Origin: Elusimicrobiota bacterium
GTDB taxonomy: Bacteria; Elusimicrobiota; Elusimicrobia; Elusimicrobiales; UBA9959
Direction of reading: 5' to 3'
Assembly: GCA_030639665.1 (NCBI GenBank)
Contig: DAOWCC010000039.1
Coordinates: 1-13,871, forward strand
DNA length: 13,871 nucleotides
Shown: piece after piece, positions 12,286 through 13,871 of the stretch
How positions within the stretch are numbered: position 1 is the first letter of the stretch
How the letters are laid out: every line of letters starts with the position of its first letter
Position numbers and translations under genes: made by a program
Notes under the pieces: generated by a model
What the model saw: the letters and a program-made list of their open reading frames with translations, nothing else
Database searches by the model: none
What the model was told of the DNA's origin: nothing

Positions 12286-13836
12286 ATGAAATTAAGAAAT
12301 ATAGTTTTTACTTTTACGATTCTTGCCTTTGGAGCAAGCTCGGTTTTCGCTGAACAATGGCAAGTACTCGGCACACGCCCCATGGGCATGGGCGGAGCCT
12401 TTGTAGGTATGGCCAAAGGACCAATAGCGCAATATTGGAATCCTGCGGGCTTATATCAAGAGGATAATGTATCGGGACTTGAACTGGGCGTTGGAGTCGG
12501 GATTGAATTTGCCGGTGATATTATGGAAAATGCAAGTCAAATAGGCGACTTAGCTGATGACTTCTCATCAATACAATCTGCTCAAACAGGCGGAACTGCT
12601 GTTGACGCTAATGAAATGGCATCATTTGTAAAAACACTGTCTCTTTTAAGCGATATGAATGAACCGGGTAATGGCGCTTTATTTGAATTAGCGGGCGGAA
12701 TAAACCTTAAACTTTCAAAAATAGCCATATCGGTAAATAATTTTACATCAGCCGGTATAACCCCTATGATTGATACTACTAATATCGCTCTCGATAGCGG
12801 CACTGGCGTAAGTGGTGTAGCATTAAATGCAGCAACAGATCAAAGTAGTATGACTACTCAAACACAAAAAGATGCTGCAGATGCTATAGCTCTAGCTATA
12901 ATCACGATTGGAACCGCAGATTTAAATACACTTCTTGGCACTTCATTTACCGCACAAGAGATAGCAGACAAAATAGTTCAACAAGCTGTAGATGATAATA
13001 TATCTGATGCTGCAATAACAGAAACTGCCGCTACTTTCACAGAATATGCTACAGATGCGAAAGCAATCATAGGGGCAATATCTGCCGGCAATGACTATAC
13101 AAACAATACTTCAAACTTAACGGTTGAAGGCGCCTCATTTACCGAAATAGCTTTCGGTATGGCAAAACCTATGTGGATAGACGGACTTTTAGTCGGCGGA
13201 AACTTTAAAATGGTTAATGGCCAAGTAGGTTATTCCAAGTTTGAATTCATGGCGGAAGAATCAGGAACAGACAATGCCTTTGATGATTTCTCAGATACCA
13301 TGGAAAAAAGCTGGAAACCTTCTTTAGACTTGGGATTTTTAATGCAGCTTAATAAAAAATGGTCCGGTCTTCCCTGGAATCCCAGAGTCGGTCTTGTAAT
13401 AAGAAATCTTACAAGCCCGAAATTCGATAAACCCGCAACGGCTGTCGCGGACGGAAAAGGCGATACATATACATTGGACAGACAAGTCAGAATGGGATTT
13501 GCTTTGAGCCCCACCAATTTCTGGCACTTGGCCATGGATATGGATTTAACCAAGAATAATACGCCTATTGACGGTTTCAAATCAAGACAGCTTTCACTTG
13601 GAACCGAGATAAACATATTCAATAGACCTAAAATCAATATTCCTCTTAGAGCCGGAATAATGAAAAATATGGCCGAAAGCGATGCCAGCACAGCCTATAC
13701 AATGGGACTTGGAATAAATCTTGTCCATCTTCATATTGATTTGGGCGGCATAATAAGTGCTGACACAAGCAAAATTGAAGACGATGATGTTCCCAATAAA
13801 GTCGCCTTCTCAGGAAGCATAGCTCTGTTGTTTTAA
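12286..13836 (+). CDS. TraF-like/FadL-type outer-membrane beta-barrel protein
   Basis: A 516-residue exported protein. A Sec signal peptide (1-22, MKLRN basic start, hydrophobic core, cut after VFA before EQW) is followed by LGTRPMGMGGAFVGMAKGPIAQYWNPAGL (28-56), the hallmark N-terminal motif of the TraF-like/UPF0164/FadL-related barrel families. Amphipathic strands occupy about 61-75, 134-155, 285-325 and 345-516, and the chain ends VAFSGSIALLF with terminal Phe, the BAM-type insertion signal. Residues about 178-278 are different: Ala/Thr/Asp-rich, helix-like and low-complexity, probably a surface or periplasmic insert. GGAGGG (12275-12280) is a strong ribosome binding site 5 nt before ATG. 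Family members are of unknown function (the TraF name is by similarity); uptake of hydrophobic compounds is one possibility. It is followed at once by octamer repeats. Confidence 0.85.
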   Translation: MKLRNIVFTFTILAFGASSVFAEQWQVLGTRPMGMGGAFVGMAKGPIAQYWNPAGLYQEDNVSGLELGVGVGIEFAGDIMENASQIGDLADDFSSIQSAQTGGTAVDANEMASFVKTLSLLSDMNEPGNGALFELAGGINLKLSKIAISVNNFTSAGITPMIDTTNIALDSGTGVSGVALNAATDQSSMTTQTQKDAADAIALAIITIGTADLNTLLGTSFTAQEIADKIVQQAVDDNISDAAITETAATFTEYATDAKAIIGAISAGNDYTNNTSNLTVEGASFTEIAFGMAKPMWIDGLLVGGNFKMVNGQVGYSKFEFMAEESGTDNAFDDFSDTMEKSWKPSLDLGFLMQLNKKWSGLPWNPRVGLVIRNLTSPKFDKPATAVADGKGDTYTLDRQVRMGFALSPTNFWHLAMDMDLTKNNTPIDGFKSRQLSLGTEINIFNRPKINIPLRAGIMKNMAESDASTAYTMGLGINLVHLHIDLGGIISADTSKIEDDDVPNKVAFSGSIALLF

Positions 13837-13840
13837 GTCG

Positions 13841-13864
13841 GCTGGGCAGCTAGACTGCTAGGCG
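13841..13864 (+). repeat. Octamer tandem repeat, second array (three units)
   Basis: Units GCTGGGCA, GCTAGACT, GCTAGGCG, starting 4 bp after the barrel gene stop codon and followed by GC then A-run at the window edge. Same 8-bp family as 12021-12052; the array may continue in other form outside the window. Confidence 0.8.
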
Positions 13865-13871
13865 GCAAAAA

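Noticed and set aside
13230..13691. 153-residue minus-strand frame inside the barrel gene
   Set aside because: Antisense shadow of a well-supported gene, without start context or family features.

Overview
The window looks like a piece of an AT-rich, lysine-rich, dense chromosome from a Gram-negative bacterium. It carries a signal-peptide-bearing outer-membrane beta-barrel protein of the FadL/TraF-like type, C-terminal fragments of other barrel proteins, a lipoprotein, and one tRNA without an encoded CCA. The combination of many TraF-like barrel proteins, palindromic intergenic repeats beside a small GIY-YIG gene, and short tandem intergenic repeats is reminiscent of uncultured phyla such as Omnitrophota or Elusimicrobiota. 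That placement is a weak inference; no marker gene proves it.

Layout. Positions 1-2178 are transcribed leftwards: a Memo-AMMECR1 fusion protein, then an unrecognised membrane-anchored protein that runs off the left edge. From 2293 everything reads rightwards. tRNA-His(GTG) is followed by a hairpin and a roughly 180-bp cluster of palindromic repeats that leads into a small GIY-YIG nuclease. The nuclease overlaps a class I methyltransferase by 4 nt (ATGA), and two HExxH...E metallopeptidase-like proteins follow, the second with a lipoprotein-type N-terminus.

From 5225 to 7181 the region is patchwork. A 166-bp MITE-like element (15/16 terminal inverted repeats, CTAT target duplication) lies beside a stub of a barrel-protein C-terminus and a strong terminator. 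A YbdG-type MscS channel gene comes next, and then a second barrel C-terminal stub with a near-identical terminator. The two stub+terminator blocks form a gap-free direct repeat of 110 bp (about 91% identical) bracketing the channel gene.

From 7182 to 12018 a compact same-strand cluster starts at a well-formed extended -10 promoter. It encodes a scramblase/LURP-like protein, an M3-type oligopeptidase, a four-helix membrane protein, a CoA-binding protein, a nitroreductase and a membrane-anchored alpha/beta hydrolase. These look like housekeeping or stress-type accessory functions rather than one pathway. The next intergenic region holds an 8-bp and a 7-bp degenerate tandem repeat. The window ends with the complete barrel gene, followed by the same 8-bp repeat family.

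I see no CRISPR array, prophage, transposase or complete defence system. The most notable items are the repeat-embedded GIY-YIG gene with its coupled methyltransferase and peptidases, the MITE, the stub/terminator duplication around mscS, and the two short tandem repeat families.
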